Positions 16,985 through 24,797 of a DNA stretch of 64,000 nt are shown one piece after another. Position numbers and translations under genes: made by a program. The DNA is taken from NCBI RefSeq assembly GCF_020091585.1, contig NZ_CP083583.1, positions 806,001-870,000 on the forward strand, in the 5' to 3' direction. The stretch comes from Kovacikia minuta CCNUW1 (GTDB lineage: Bacteria; Cyanobacteriota; Cyanobacteriia; Leptolyngbyales; Leptolyngbyaceae). How positions within the stretch are numbered: position 1 is the first letter of the stretch; each line of letters opens with the position of its first letter. The notes below the pieces were generated by a model. That model worked only from the letters and a program-made list of their open reading frames with translations, searched no databases and was not told the origin of the DNA.

Positions 16985-17784
16985 AGATCGGCGGTTACAC
17001 CTTCCCGATCGAGGGCGGCAATTTCAGCGGCGGTGAATTCACCCAAAACGGCTTCTCGCTCCAGGTGATGCCGCAGATGCGATCGAACATCCTGTAATCG
17101 AGGGTCTTCCGAATTACGGGGGCGATCGATGGCAATGGGGATCACCTCAATCATGCGTCCGGGGCTACCCGACATCAGCACCACCTGATCCGCGAGCATC
17201 AGTGCCTCATCCAGGTCATGGGTCACCATCGTAATGGTGGCTTGAGCATGGTGCCACATCGCCAGCAAATAGCGCTGCATCACCCGTCGGGTCTGGTAAT
17301 CGAGGGAGGAGAAGGGTTCATCCAGCAGTAACACCTGGGGGTTCATCACGAGGGCGCGGGCGATCGCCACCCGTTGCCGCATGCCACCGCTCAGCTCGCG
17401 GGGCAATTTGTTGGCATGTTCGATGAGTCCCACATCCGCCAATAACTTGCTCGCCCGTAAGCGACGTGTAGCACGCTTCACGCCCTGCGCCCGTAGACCA
17501 AAGGCGACATTATCGCGCACGGTCATCCATTCAAACAGATTGTGGTGCTGAAAGACGATCGCGGTTTCGGGACCGGGGCGGGTCAGCCGTCTTCCTCCCA
17601 GCAACACCTGTCCAGTTGTTGGCGGAATCAGTCCCGCCGCAATTTCGAGTAGGGTAGTCTTGCCGCAGCCCGATGGACCAATCAAAACCGTAAACGATCC
17701 GGCTGGAATCGTCAGGTTCACATCGGCAACAGCAGCCCGATCGCCATACAGTTTGGTGATGTTTTGGAACTGAAGTTCAGCCAC
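16981..17784 (-). CDS. ssuB: ABC transporter ATP-binding protein, SsuB/TauB/NrtD type
   Basis: The energy-coupling subunit of a sulfonate/nitrate/taurine-class importer, 267 residues. Walker A GPSGCGKTT is at 36-44, the Q-loop FQHHNLF near 78, the signature LSGGMRQR at 131-138, Walker B VLLLDEP at 151-157 with a D-loop SSLD, and the switch His in MVTHDLDEA. Eight bases of overlap link it to the permease gene upstream. Substrate choice within this transporter class cannot be read from the ATPase; the neighbouring organosulfur genes favour sulfonates. The stop codon TAG lies in a 106-bp repeat. Confidence 0.9.
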   Translation of the reverse strand: MAELQFQNITKLYGDRAAVADVNLTIPAGSFTVLIGPSGCGKTTLLEIAAGLIPPTTGQVLLGGRRLTRPGPETAIVFQHHNLFEWMTVRDNVAFGLRAQGVKRATRRLRASKLLADVGLIEHANKLPRELSGGMRQRVAIARALVMNPQVLLLDEPFSSLDYQTRRVMQRYLLAMWHHAQATITMVTHDLDEALMLADQVVLMSGSPGRMIEVIPIAIDRPRNSEDPRLQDVRSHLRHHLEREAVLGEFTAAEIAALDREGVTADL

Positions 17785-18652
17785 GATTGCCTCCTGTCAG
17801 GCGTCCCTGCTCCCACCACAGCAATCGCCGCTGCACAAACAGCATCAACCGATCGATCGCAAACCCGATCACACCGATCGTGATGATGCCTGCCATGACC
17901 AGCTTCATGTTGAACTGCTGCTGTCCTAGAATGATCAATGCTCCCAAACCGGAGTTGATGCCCGCCATTTCCCCTGCCAGAACTGCCATCCATGCAGCAA
18001 AGAAATTGACGCGGATGATGGTCAATAGGCTGGGCGACACTGCTGGAAACACCACCCACAACCATAGGCGAGTTCCACTGAGACCCAGGCTACGGGCGGT
18101 TTTTAGCAATTCTTCTGGCACACTGCTAATGGCAGCGGCAGTTGCCAATGTCATGACCGCAAAGATACCCATGAACACAACAAAAATTGCCGATTGATCG
18201 CCCGTGCCGACCAACGCGATCGCCACGGGAACCCAGGCAACCGGAGCAATGGGTGCGATCGTCTGCACGATAGGCAGCGCAAATTGCCGAAAAATGGGGA
18301 CGCTTGCGATCAATGTGCCCAACGGCAACGCTGCCAGAATGCCTAACACCAGGCCCGTAGTGACTCTTACTAAAGTCCGGACGATCGCTTCACCGTAACT
18401 CACCTGCTGCGGACCAATTCCGGCAGACAGATCGCCTCCCAGAAGATAGGGGATGACCTGGCTTGGCGGCGGCAAAATATCGGGATTGAGTACCTGCGTT
18501 GCTGCACCCAGTTCCCATCCCACTGCCAGGATCGCCCAACCAACCAAAAACCATAGGCTTGGAACCAATCGCCACAGCCATTTCCGACCCGTTGACGCAG
18601 CTAGCACTGGCTGAGTTGAAGCCTGGATGTCTTTTGCGGAAGTTGGTTGCAT
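17777..18652 (-). CDS. ssuC: ABC transporter permease, SsuC/TauC/NrtB type
   Basis: A 291-residue inner-membrane permease with about six helices. The N-terminal segment contains WRLVPSLWFLVGWAILAVGWEL, followed by periplasmic ILPPPSQVIPYLL, the family phrase. The binding-protein-dependent transport (BPD) domain includes LVRVTTGLVLGILAALPLGTLIA and PIVQTIAPIAPVAWVPVAI, and the EAA-like loop SVPEELLKTARSLGLSGTRLWLWVVFPAVSP docks the ATPase. It overlaps ssuB by 8 bases. Its own start lies about 500 bases after the binding-protein gene, a gap filled by repeat elements that probably arrived after the operon formed. Confidence 0.92.
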   Translation of the reverse strand: MQPTSAKDIQASTQPVLAASTGRKWLWRLVPSLWFLVGWAILAVGWELGAATQVLNPDILPPPSQVIPYLLGGDLSAGIGPQQVSYGEAIVRTLVRVTTGLVLGILAALPLGTLIASVPIFRQFALPIVQTIAPIAPVAWVPVAIALVGTGDQSAIFVVFMGIFAVMTLATAAAISSVPEELLKTARSLGLSGTRLWLWVVFPAVSPSLLTIIRVNFFAAWMAVLAGEMAGINSGLGALIILGQQQFNMKLVMAGIITIGVIGFAIDRLMLFVQRRLLWWEQGRLTGGNRG

Positions 18653-18716
18653 AACCCTTGAGGCAAGGAATGGGAAGAGAGAAGGTAAACCAAGTGAATG
18701 AAATCTGCGAATCGGG

Positions 18717-18823
18717 CTAAGGTGTGCTTTAAAGGTGCTGAGGCCTGAGGACTGAGAAAGGCTTAATACTTAGCACTCAGCACTACCTGAAACAGAAACT
18801 GAGGGTTTTAAAGCAGACCCTAG
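18717..18823. mobile_element. 107-bp MITE with CTTTAAA terminal inverted repeats
   Basis: The left end reads CTAAGGTGTGCTTTAAAGG and the reverse complement of the right end reads CTAGGGTCTGCTTTAAAAC. These ends match those of the larger repeat that follows, with which it shares the CTAG at 18820-18823. The interior differs (it includes CTTAGCACTCAGCACT), so this is a related but separate element in tandem. Confidence 0.55.
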
Positions 18824-19165
18824 GGCGTGTTTTAAAGCCTTCGGGTTCGTTTCCTTGACCCTTGGTGATCCCCCTAAATCCCCCTTAAAAAGGGGAACTT
18901 TGAATGGTTTGGCTCCCCCTTTTTAAGGCTACGGTGTACACACAAGTCGATCGCTGATTCGTTTTCCGAAAACCTGATCCTCCACAACCTTGATTTCTCG
19001 TTGCCGGTTCTCAATAAGCCGAGATTATTGAGATTTCAGCCAATTTCCAAAGTTGAGGCAGAGCAAGGGTTTCAGGACTTGTGTTCACAGATTTCCGACT
19101 TGTGTGTACACGGTAGCTTTTTAAGGAGGGTTGGGGAGGATCAAGGGTTTTAAAGCAGACACTAG
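18820..19165. mobile_element. 346-bp repeat, copy A (outer element interrupted by a 188-bp inner element)
   Basis: The ends are CTAGGGCGTGTTTTAAAGCC and its imperfect complement closing in CTAG. The body carries GATCCCCCTAAATCCCCC and GGTTGGGGAGGATC as inner arms. An uninterrupted 149-bp version lies at 51435-51583 and an interrupted copy B at 22630-22977. The closing CTAG (19162-19165) provides the TAG stop codon of the binding-protein gene on the minus strand. Confidence 0.75.
18929..19116. mobile_element. 188-bp inner element, copy A
   Basis: Ends CTACGGTGTACACACAAGTCG and, inverted, CTACCGTGTACACACAAGTCG: 21-bp terminal repeats with one mismatch. It is flanked on both sides by CTTTTTAAGG, a 9-10 bp target duplication, which shows transposition into the outer repeat. 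By eye it is identical to the reverse complement of 22740-22927. It has no coding capacity; the size and ends suggest a MITE moved by an IS4-like transposase (inference). Confidence 0.75.
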
Positions 19166-20229
19166 GTTAACTTCAACGATTTTTCTTGAACTGAACCATC
19201 AAATACGGTGTCAATCAGATTGGTCTGGTCTTTCTTGAGGTATCCCAAATCTGCCAGGAAACCAACACCATTTTTCAAGCTCTGGACGCCTTTTTCGTCC
19301 ATTACGGGTTGGGGCACCTGCCGCTTCAGCGCTACCGAAAGCACATCCTCCGTTGAGGCATAAACGGGAACCAGATCGGCGATCGCGGATTTATAGTCTT
19401 GATTCATCGCATCAGCGGACTTCCGCAACACCGCCAGGTAATCAGCAATCAGATTCGGCTCCTTCTGAATGAAATCGGTTGTGGAGCTGATCACACAATC
19501 GGATGCTTCCGGTCCCCATGCGCCATTGGAATCACCCAGGTAGGTGCCACCGGACTTTGCCACCACCGTTTGGGCGTAGGGTTGCGCCAGCGAACAGACA
19601 TCCACCGAGCTTTTCATGAGTGCTTCCCCCATGCCCACCATGCTGGGAAAGAAGGTCATCTTGTAGCCGGAATAATCAACTCCCAATTTCTTCAAATGAC
19701 CGAAGACCACCAGTTCCAGGGTGTCAAGCTGGAGCGTTCCAATCCTCAGACCGCTGTTTGCGGCTTTCGCCAGATCCGCTAAGGTTTTAACTGACCCCTG
19801 ATGGGCGACTAGCTCAATACCACCCTTGCCAGAGCCAGAAATAATGCGGAGTTTGTTGGTGCCCTTGGCGTAGGCGGCAACGGTATTTGTCCAGGGATTA
19901 TGGATCACATCCCGTGCCCCGGCTACCAACGCCTGCAAATTCTCACCGGGACCATTAAACTGGGTCAATTCAACGTTCAGCCCGGCTTCTTTAAACAAAC
20001 CGCGTTTGTTTGCCAGCAACAAATGGGAAACGCACCCCGCCGGGAGATGCCCAACCCGTAAGGTGGTTTTGCTGCTACCCGTCGAGGCCTGGGGTGTAGA
20101 CGATTGTTCATTTTTGCGGCTGCAACTCGAACTGGCAATCAGCGCTAGAGATGCCAAACAGCAGCTCCGGATAAATCCACGTCGGTTGAGGCTACCGATC
20201 GGGTGAAACAGACTGTCATACTTTGCCAT
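19162..20229 (-). CDS. ssuA: ABC transporter substrate-binding lipoprotein, SsuA/NMT1 type, Tat-type signal
   Basis: The extracytoplasmic receptor of the importer, 355 residues from the ATG at 20229 (GGGAG six bases upstream); a start at 20235 would add two residues. The leader has a twin-arginine motif (NRRGFIR), a hydrophobic stretch LASLALIASSS and a lipobox Cys (SSSC), so it is probably Tat-exported and lipid-anchored. The mature part opens with TLRVGHLPAGCVSHLLLANKRG and GLFKEAGLNVELTQF, typical of NMT1/SsuA-like proteins. The ligand is unproven; aliphatic sulfonate is favoured by the neighbours. The stop codon lies in the end of repeat copy A, and the genes it serves continue beyond that repeat. 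Confidence 0.88.
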   Translation of the reverse strand: MAKYDSLFHPIGSLNRRGFIRSCCLASLALIASSSCSRKNEQSSTPQASTGSSKTTLRVGHLPAGCVSHLLLANKRGLFKEAGLNVELTQFNGPGENLQALVAGARDVIHNPWTNTVAAYAKGTNKLRIISGSGKGGIELVAHQGSVKTLADLAKAANSGLRIGTLQLDTLELVVFGHLKKLGVDYSGYKMTFFPSMVGMGEALMKSSVDVCSLAQPYAQTVVAKSGGTYLGDSNGAWGPEASDCVISSTTDFIQKEPNLIADYLAVLRKSADAMNQDYKSAIADLVPVYASTEDVLSVALKRQVPQPVMDEKGVQSLKNGVGFLADLGYLKKDQTNLIDTVFDGSVQEKSLKLT

Positions 20230-20235
20230 TACCAT

Positions 20236-20736
20236 CTCCCATGACGTTGCTTTGCACTCCCACCCTGACTTTTATAACGGTTTGGCCTACAAAGGTTTGT
20301 TGCTAATTAACGAAAAGTCATTCCTGAATAAGCTCAGAACGTTAACTTCCCGCTATACTACGCCACCTCAAATAACTAGGAAAGGGTAATACTACAGTAA
20401 TTTGTTCAAAAAACCGATGTTTCTTAGTTAGAAGCAGATTATCGGATTTTTCAAAGGATATTACAGGTTGTATCTCTCCTATTTGAAACATTTCCTATTG
20501 AGATCTGAATAAACTTCATCTGATTCTTCCAAAAGCCTTGTCTGCTTCAGGTTTCTGCGACTAAACAGAAGAAAAACCGAAACCTGGAAATTGTTTCTTG
20601 GGTTACAAAACTAATTACAATTTGACTTTATCAGCCTTAGCTTGAAACCGATTTATTGCAGTAATGATGAGCCAGGAATCGGAATGATAAACAAAATTAT
20701 TGCCAATCAGTACGACCAGTCTGTATAGTTTCAACT
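20236..20736. promoter_or_regulatory. divergent control region between ssuA-like and tetR, with candidate TetR operator
   Basis: AT-rich and gene-free. Just before the TetR start, around 20710-20727, is GACCAGTCTGTATAG, whose GACCAGTC core is near-palindromic and resembles the GACC-GGTCTA type box known for LmrA/YxaF-group TetR repressors; autoregulation is likely but inferred. A weaker inverted pair, CAGGTTTC / GAAACCTG, is at 20548-20586. Confidence 0.4.
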
Positions 20737-21324
20737 ATGAGCACCACAGCCACCAACACACGCACCCGAATCATTGAAACGACAGCGATTCTTTTGTCGC
20801 TTCAGGGATTTAATGCAACCGGATTAAATCAAATTATTCGCGAGAGTACTACGCCCAAGGGATCGCTTTACTTCCACTTTCCAGGGGGCAAAGAGGAACT
20901 GGCTGCCGCAGCGTTGCTGGCTGCCGGGGCTGAAACTCAGGGCAAAATCCAAACCGCTCTGCAAACGAGCGATCGCGCGGGTGATGCCATTGCCGCCTTT
21001 GTGTTGGTCTTAGCAGAGGAACTGCAAGCCTCTGATTTTTGTAGAGGCTGCCCAATCGCGACGGTGGCAATGGAAACATCGGCAACCAGCGATCGCCTCC
21101 GTCAGGTTTGCGAACAAATTTACCGCTCCTGGTTCACACCAGTCCAGCAGAAACTGATTGATTCCGGATTGACGACTGCCGAATCACGCGCCTGGACAAC
21201 CTTAACCTGGGCATCGATCGAAGGAGCGCTGTTGCTTAGCCGCACCCACCGCAATCTGGAACCCCTTGAAACAATTGCAACCCAACTACAAACGTTATTG
21301 AACCAAAACCCAAAAATCCAATGA
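20737..21324 (+). CDS. TetR/AcrR-family repressor, LmrA/YxaF-like
   Basis: A 195-residue transcription factor. The N-terminal helix-turn-helix is TRTRIIETTAILLSLQGFNA, TGLNQIIRESTTPKGSLYFHFPGGKEEL (residues 8-58), with the KGSLYFHFPGGKEEL recognition segment characteristic of the LmrA/YxaF subgroup. The ligand-binding half contains FCRGCPIATVAMET, also usual in that group. It faces away from the transporter operon and precedes the SfnB-like gene by 94 bases in the same direction, so it probably controls one or both. The inducing ligand is unknown. Confidence 0.88.
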   Translation: MSTTATNTRTRIIETTAILLSLQGFNATGLNQIIRESTTPKGSLYFHFPGGKEELAAAALLAAGAETQGKIQTALQTSDRAGDAIAAFVLVLAEELQASDFCRGCPIATVAMETSATSDRLRQVCEQIYRSWFTPVQQKLIDSGLTTAESRAWTTLTWASIEGALLLSRTHRNLEPLETIATQLQTLLNQNPKIQ

Positions 21325-21418
21325 ATGCTGACGGTGCGATCGCGCTATTTGCACCAATCTGAATTCCCATCCATTGCATATTCGTGCTTCAGGACAACGC
21401 AGAAAGGTAGGTTGATTT

Positions 21419-22633
21419 ATGACATTCGTGCTCGAACCCCCCGTATCCGCCAGAGTTATTCGGAGTGATGCCGAAGCGATCGCGGTGGCTCAGGAACTTG
21501 CTGATGAATTTGAAAAAGACGCTTCTGAACGCGATCGCAAGCGGCAATTGCCCTATGCAGAAGTCCAAAAGCTTTCCCAAAGCGGATTACTGGCGATTAC
21601 CGTGCCGAAGGAATATGGCGGTGCAGGCGTCTCGAATGTCACCTTGGTAGATGTGCTGAAAATTCTCTCGGAAGGTGATTCTAGCCTGGGGCAAATTCCG
21701 CAGAATCATCTCTACTCAGTCGAAGCTCTGCGAATTGATGGCACCGAGGCACAAAAGCAATTTTTCTTTGATTTGATTTTGAAGGGAATGCGGTTTGGGA
21801 ATGCCTTCTCGGAACGGGGGACAAAGAACGTTCAGGATATCAAAACCCGATTAACGCCCGATGGCTCAGACTACGTGCTGAATGGACAAAAGTTTTACTC
21901 CACAGGAGCTTTGTTTGCCCACTGGATTCCGGTGCTGTGCTTGATGGATGTCAACGGCGAAGCGAAGCCTGCGATCGCCCATTTAGAACGCGACAGTGAA
22001 GGCGTTAATATCATTGATGATTGGTCCTGTTTTGGGCAAAAGGGAACGGGTAGCGGCACCACCATTTTTGAAAATGCCAGAGTCAAGGCAGAGCATATTC
22101 TGCCCCACTATCCCGCCTTTGAACGTCCCACCACAATGGGCGCATTCTCCCAGGTGATGCATGCGGCTGTGGATGTGGGCATTGCCGGTGGTGCCCTCAG
22201 GGATGCTATTCGCTTTGTCCGTGCCAATCCCCGCCCCTGGATTGATGCAGGCACAGAGTATGCCTACGAAGACCCGTTACTGATTCATCGATTTGGTGAG
22301 ATGACCTTGAAGCTGCATGCAGCAGAGGCAATTTTGCGGCGATCGGGTGAGTTTCTTGATCGAGCCTTTGCAGAAATGAATACAGAAAACTGTGCAGCCG
22401 CTTCGATCGCCGTTGCTGAAGCAAAAGCCATAAGTGAAGAGGCAGCAATTTTTATTACCAATTCACTATTTGAAATGGCTGGGACAAAATCAACAATGGG
22501 TGAATTAAATCTCGATCGTCATTGGCGTAATGCCCGTGCCCTTACAGTTCACGATCCATCCCGCTGGAAATTTTATGCCATTGGAAATTACTATCTCAAC
22601 AATGCTAATCCTCCCCGACATGGCTATATCTAG
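21419..22633 (+). CDS. sfnB: SfnB-like acyl-CoA dehydrogenase-fold oxidoreductase (organosulfur utilisation)
   Basis: A 404-residue flavoprotein of the acyl-CoA dehydrogenase fold, in the SfnB/DszC branch that uses reduced flavin on organosulfur compounds rather than acyl-CoA. The N-terminal helical domain has LPYAEVQKLSQSGLLAITVPKEYGGAG; the middle beta domain has GNAFSERGTKNVQDIKTRL and LNGQKFYSTGALFAHWI; the C-terminus ends HWRNARALTVHDPSRWKFYA...PPRHGY, the phrase typical of SfnB. GGTAGGTTGATTT precedes the ATG. Together with the SsuE-like reductase it could form a two-component monooxygenase. Its TAG stop is part of the left end of repeat copy B, so the element begins exactly at the end of the gene. 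Confidence 0.88.
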   Translation: MTFVLEPPVSARVIRSDAEAIAVAQELADEFEKDASERDRKRQLPYAEVQKLSQSGLLAITVPKEYGGAGVSNVTLVDVLKILSEGDSSLGQIPQNHLYSVEALRIDGTEAQKQFFFDLILKGMRFGNAFSERGTKNVQDIKTRLTPDGSDYVLNGQKFYSTGALFAHWIPVLCLMDVNGEAKPAIAHLERDSEGVNIIDDWSCFGQKGTGSGTTIFENARVKAEHILPHYPAFERPTTMGAFSQVMHAAVDVGIAGGALRDAIRFVRANPRPWIDAGTEYAYEDPLLIHRFGEMTLKLHAAEAILRRSGEFLDRAFAEMNTENCAAASIAVAEAKAISEEAAIFITNSLFEMAGTKSTMGELNLDRHWRNARALTVHDPSRWKFYAIGNYYLNNANPPRHGYI

Positions 22634-22977
22634 GGCGTGTTTTAAAACCTTCGGGTTCGTTTCCTTGACGCTTGGTAATCCCCCTAGATCTCCCTTTTCA
22701 AGGGGGACTTTGAATGGTTTGGCTCCCTCCTTTTTAAGGCTACCGTGTACACACAAGTCGGAAATCTGTGAACACAAGTCCTGAAACCCTTGCTCTGCCT
22801 CAACTTTGGAAATTGGCTGAAATCTCAATAATCTCGGCTTATTGAGAACCGGCAACGAGAAATCAAGGTTGTGGAGGATCAGGTTTTCGGAAAACGAATC
22901 AGCGATCGACTTGTGTGTACACCGTAGCCTTTTTAAGGAGGGTTGGGGAGGATCAAGGGCTTTAAAACATTGTCTAG
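22630..22977. mobile_element. 348-bp repeat, copy B (outer element with 188-bp inner element)
   Basis: Same outer sequence and orientation as 18820-19165, from CTAGGGCGTGTTTTAAAACC to a closing CTAG. The left CTAG contains the sfnB stop codon. The inner element occupies 22740-22927. Confidence 0.75.
22740..22927. mobile_element. 188-bp inner element, copy B, inverted relative to copy A
   Basis: Reads CTACCGTGTACACACAAGTCGG at its left end, which is the right end of copy A reversed; as far as I can follow by eye the whole 188 bp is the exact reverse complement of copy A. It interrupts the outer repeat at the same CCTTTTTAAGG site, duplicated on both sides. Confidence 0.75.
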
Positions 22978-23067
22978 ATTAGGAGCGCAATAGGTAGACA
23001 ATAAAAAACAGCAGAAGGACTGATCCATCTGCTAGTTGGTTGAGGAGAACATGCAAGGAATACAGGA

Positions 23068-23634
23068 TTATTTTGCGTAGGCTAATTCCCTGGAGGTAGG
23101 CTGAGCATTCGTGATCGCCTGCACAAAATCACGCAAGGAATGTTTCAATCGTTGCTCAATTTCTTCATCAAGTTGGACACCGCCATTCTCCAATCGCTGA
23201 ATCTGCTTATCTACGGCATAAACACCACCTAACAAATGACGTGCGCCTAACTCAGACAGCACAGGTTTCAGGGCGTAGTCGATCGCCAGCAGATGGGCGA
23301 TCGTGCCTCCAGTGGCAATGGGTAAAATTGCTTTGCCATATAATGCCTTTTGGGGCAACAAATCCAGAAATGATTTCAATAAACCTGTATAAGCTGCTTT
23401 GTAAATGGGGGTGGCAATGAGCAATCCATCGGCTTTTTCAATTTGCGCTTTTACAGGATCGAGTGATGGACTGTCGTAACGTCCAAAGACCAAATCCTCT
23501 GCCGGAAAATCACGCGCGGAAACAATGTCAACCTGAAAGTTTTCCTGCCGCAGCAAAGAAGCCGCATACTCTAGAATTCCAAACGTTTTAGAGGGGTGGG
23601 ATGGGCTGCCAGAAATCGCGAGTATGGTTGCCAT
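23068..23634 (-). CDS. ssuE: NADPH-dependent FMN reductase, SsuE type
   Basis: Supplies reduced FMN to two-component monooxygenases of sulfonate/sulfone breakdown. The 188-residue length and the flavodoxin-like fold fit SsuE: ILAISGSPSHPSKTFGILEYA at the N-terminus is the phosphate-binding loop, then ADGLLIATPIYKAAYTGLLKSFLDLLP and GKAILPIATGGTIAHLLAIDYALKPVL, which are close to the SsuE consensus. It lies on the opposite strand to sfnB beyond repeat B, and is divergent from the carbonic anhydrase gene. The monooxygenase SsuD is not in the window, so SfnB may be the partner. Confidence 0.9.
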   Translation of the reverse strand: MATILAISGSPSHPSKTFGILEYAASLLRQENFQVDIVSARDFPAEDLVFGRYDSPSLDPVKAQIEKADGLLIATPIYKAAYTGLLKSFLDLLPQKALYGKAILPIATGGTIAHLLAIDYALKPVLSELGARHLLGGVYAVDKQIQRLENGGVQLDEEIEQRLKHSLRDFVQAITNAQPTSRELAYAK

Positions 23635-23938
23635 ACAACCTAAATCTCCTAATGCAAGTTAGCCAGAGTTCAAACGGAAAGAGCACATTAATACCCTAAC
23701 CTGTAAACTACTATAAGTCGATAGGGATATAGTATTTAGTGTTTGATTAGAAGTATCACATAGCTATTCACAGTCGATTTCCTTGGGATTAACCCCACCC
23801 CCGTTCGGGTGAGCGCCCTGATTCACTCCACCCAGGTATAACAGGATCGTGCTTGCACTTTCGATGAACTCATGACAGAGTATTCAAATAAAGTACTAAA
23901 TGTCTACCGATTTACAGTAGTTTTTTTAGGATAATCCT
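23635..23938. other. divergent intergenic region between ssuE and the carbonic anhydrase gene
   Basis: About 300 AT-rich bases without a coding frame or a strong repeat; it should carry two divergent promoters. A short inverted pair around CACCCCCGTTCGGGTG at 23797-23812 could be a small hairpin. Confidence 0.3.
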
Positions 23939-24553
23939 ATGAGTTCAGTTGTGCAAGAAGTCCTGTCTGCGAATCAAGCATACGTTGCGAACTTTGGTGA
24001 TAAAGGTAATCTCCCCCTGCCGCCGGGTCGCCGAATTGCCATCCTGACCTGTATGGATGCGCGCCTTGACCCCGCCAAGTATGCCGGATTGGTTGAGGGT
24101 GATGCCCATATAATTCGGAATGCAGGTGGACGTGCCAGCGATGATGCCATTCGATCGCTGGTCATTTCCTATAAGCTGCTGGGGACGAACGAGTGGTTTG
24201 TGATCCACCATACGGATTGCGGTATGCAGCTTTTTACCGATGAAATTATTCGTGGACTGCTGGCAAATAGTCTGGAAACGGCAACCATAGACGAAAATGG
24301 TTGGGGCGATGTCGGCCAGGGACCTGGTTCACCGGAAGCTGAATTTGTGGACTGGCTAACCTTCAGAGATCTGACAGAAAGCGTCTACATTGATGTCAAG
24401 CGCATTCGTAACCATCCTCTGGTTCCCCACACCATTCCCATTCACGGCTACATCTATGATGTGAAGACAGGGCAGTTAATTGAAGTGCCCAAGGCGACTG
24501 AGGTTGGGCAAGTAAGTTCGGCCAGAACGGTAGCCGTGGCAACCTACGCCTAG
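23939..24553 (+). CDS. beta-class carbonic anhydrase, clade D-like
   Basis: A 204-residue soluble zinc enzyme. The ligand pattern is complete: C38-x-D40-x-R42 in [11 protein letters not shown] and H91-x-x-C94 in HHTDCGM, with [15 protein letters not shown] between them. The large spacing before [25 protein letters not shown] and the short C-terminal domain fit the clade-D group that includes mycobacterial Rv1284 and Thiobacillus carbonyl sulfide hydrolase. It interconverts CO2 and bicarbonate in most members; in this organosulfur neighbourhood COS or CS2 hydrolysis is an alternative (inference). It is unlikely to be the carboxysomal enzyme. Confidence 0.9.
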   Translation: MSSVVQEVLSANQAYVANFGDKGNLPLPPGRRIAILTCMDARLDPAKYAGLVEGDAHIIRNAGGRASDDAIRSLVISYKLLGTNEWFVIHHTDCGMQLFTDEIIRGLLANSLETATIDENGWGDVGQGPGSPEAEFVDWLTFRDLTESVYIDVKRIRNHPLVPHTIPIHGYIYDVKTGQLIEVPKATEVGQVSSARTVAVATYA

Positions 24554-24797
24554 AAACGGTAAGTGCAACGTCGCAGATTTGGTTCATCCGTGCAGCATTC
24601 CTTCGCCCTGTTCAGGGAGATTTGTAGCCGATCGCGCCGCTAAGACGTGAGGTTAGTTTGTCAAATCGTCTGGTGACATAAGCCGATGCCTCTTCAGTTG
24701 TGGGTGAGCTAACCGGTTTTTGCATGAAAAACGCACCCATGACAAGTTCCTACCACTTTTCGATTTGCACCTATTAACCTAATCAATTCCACCGGAC

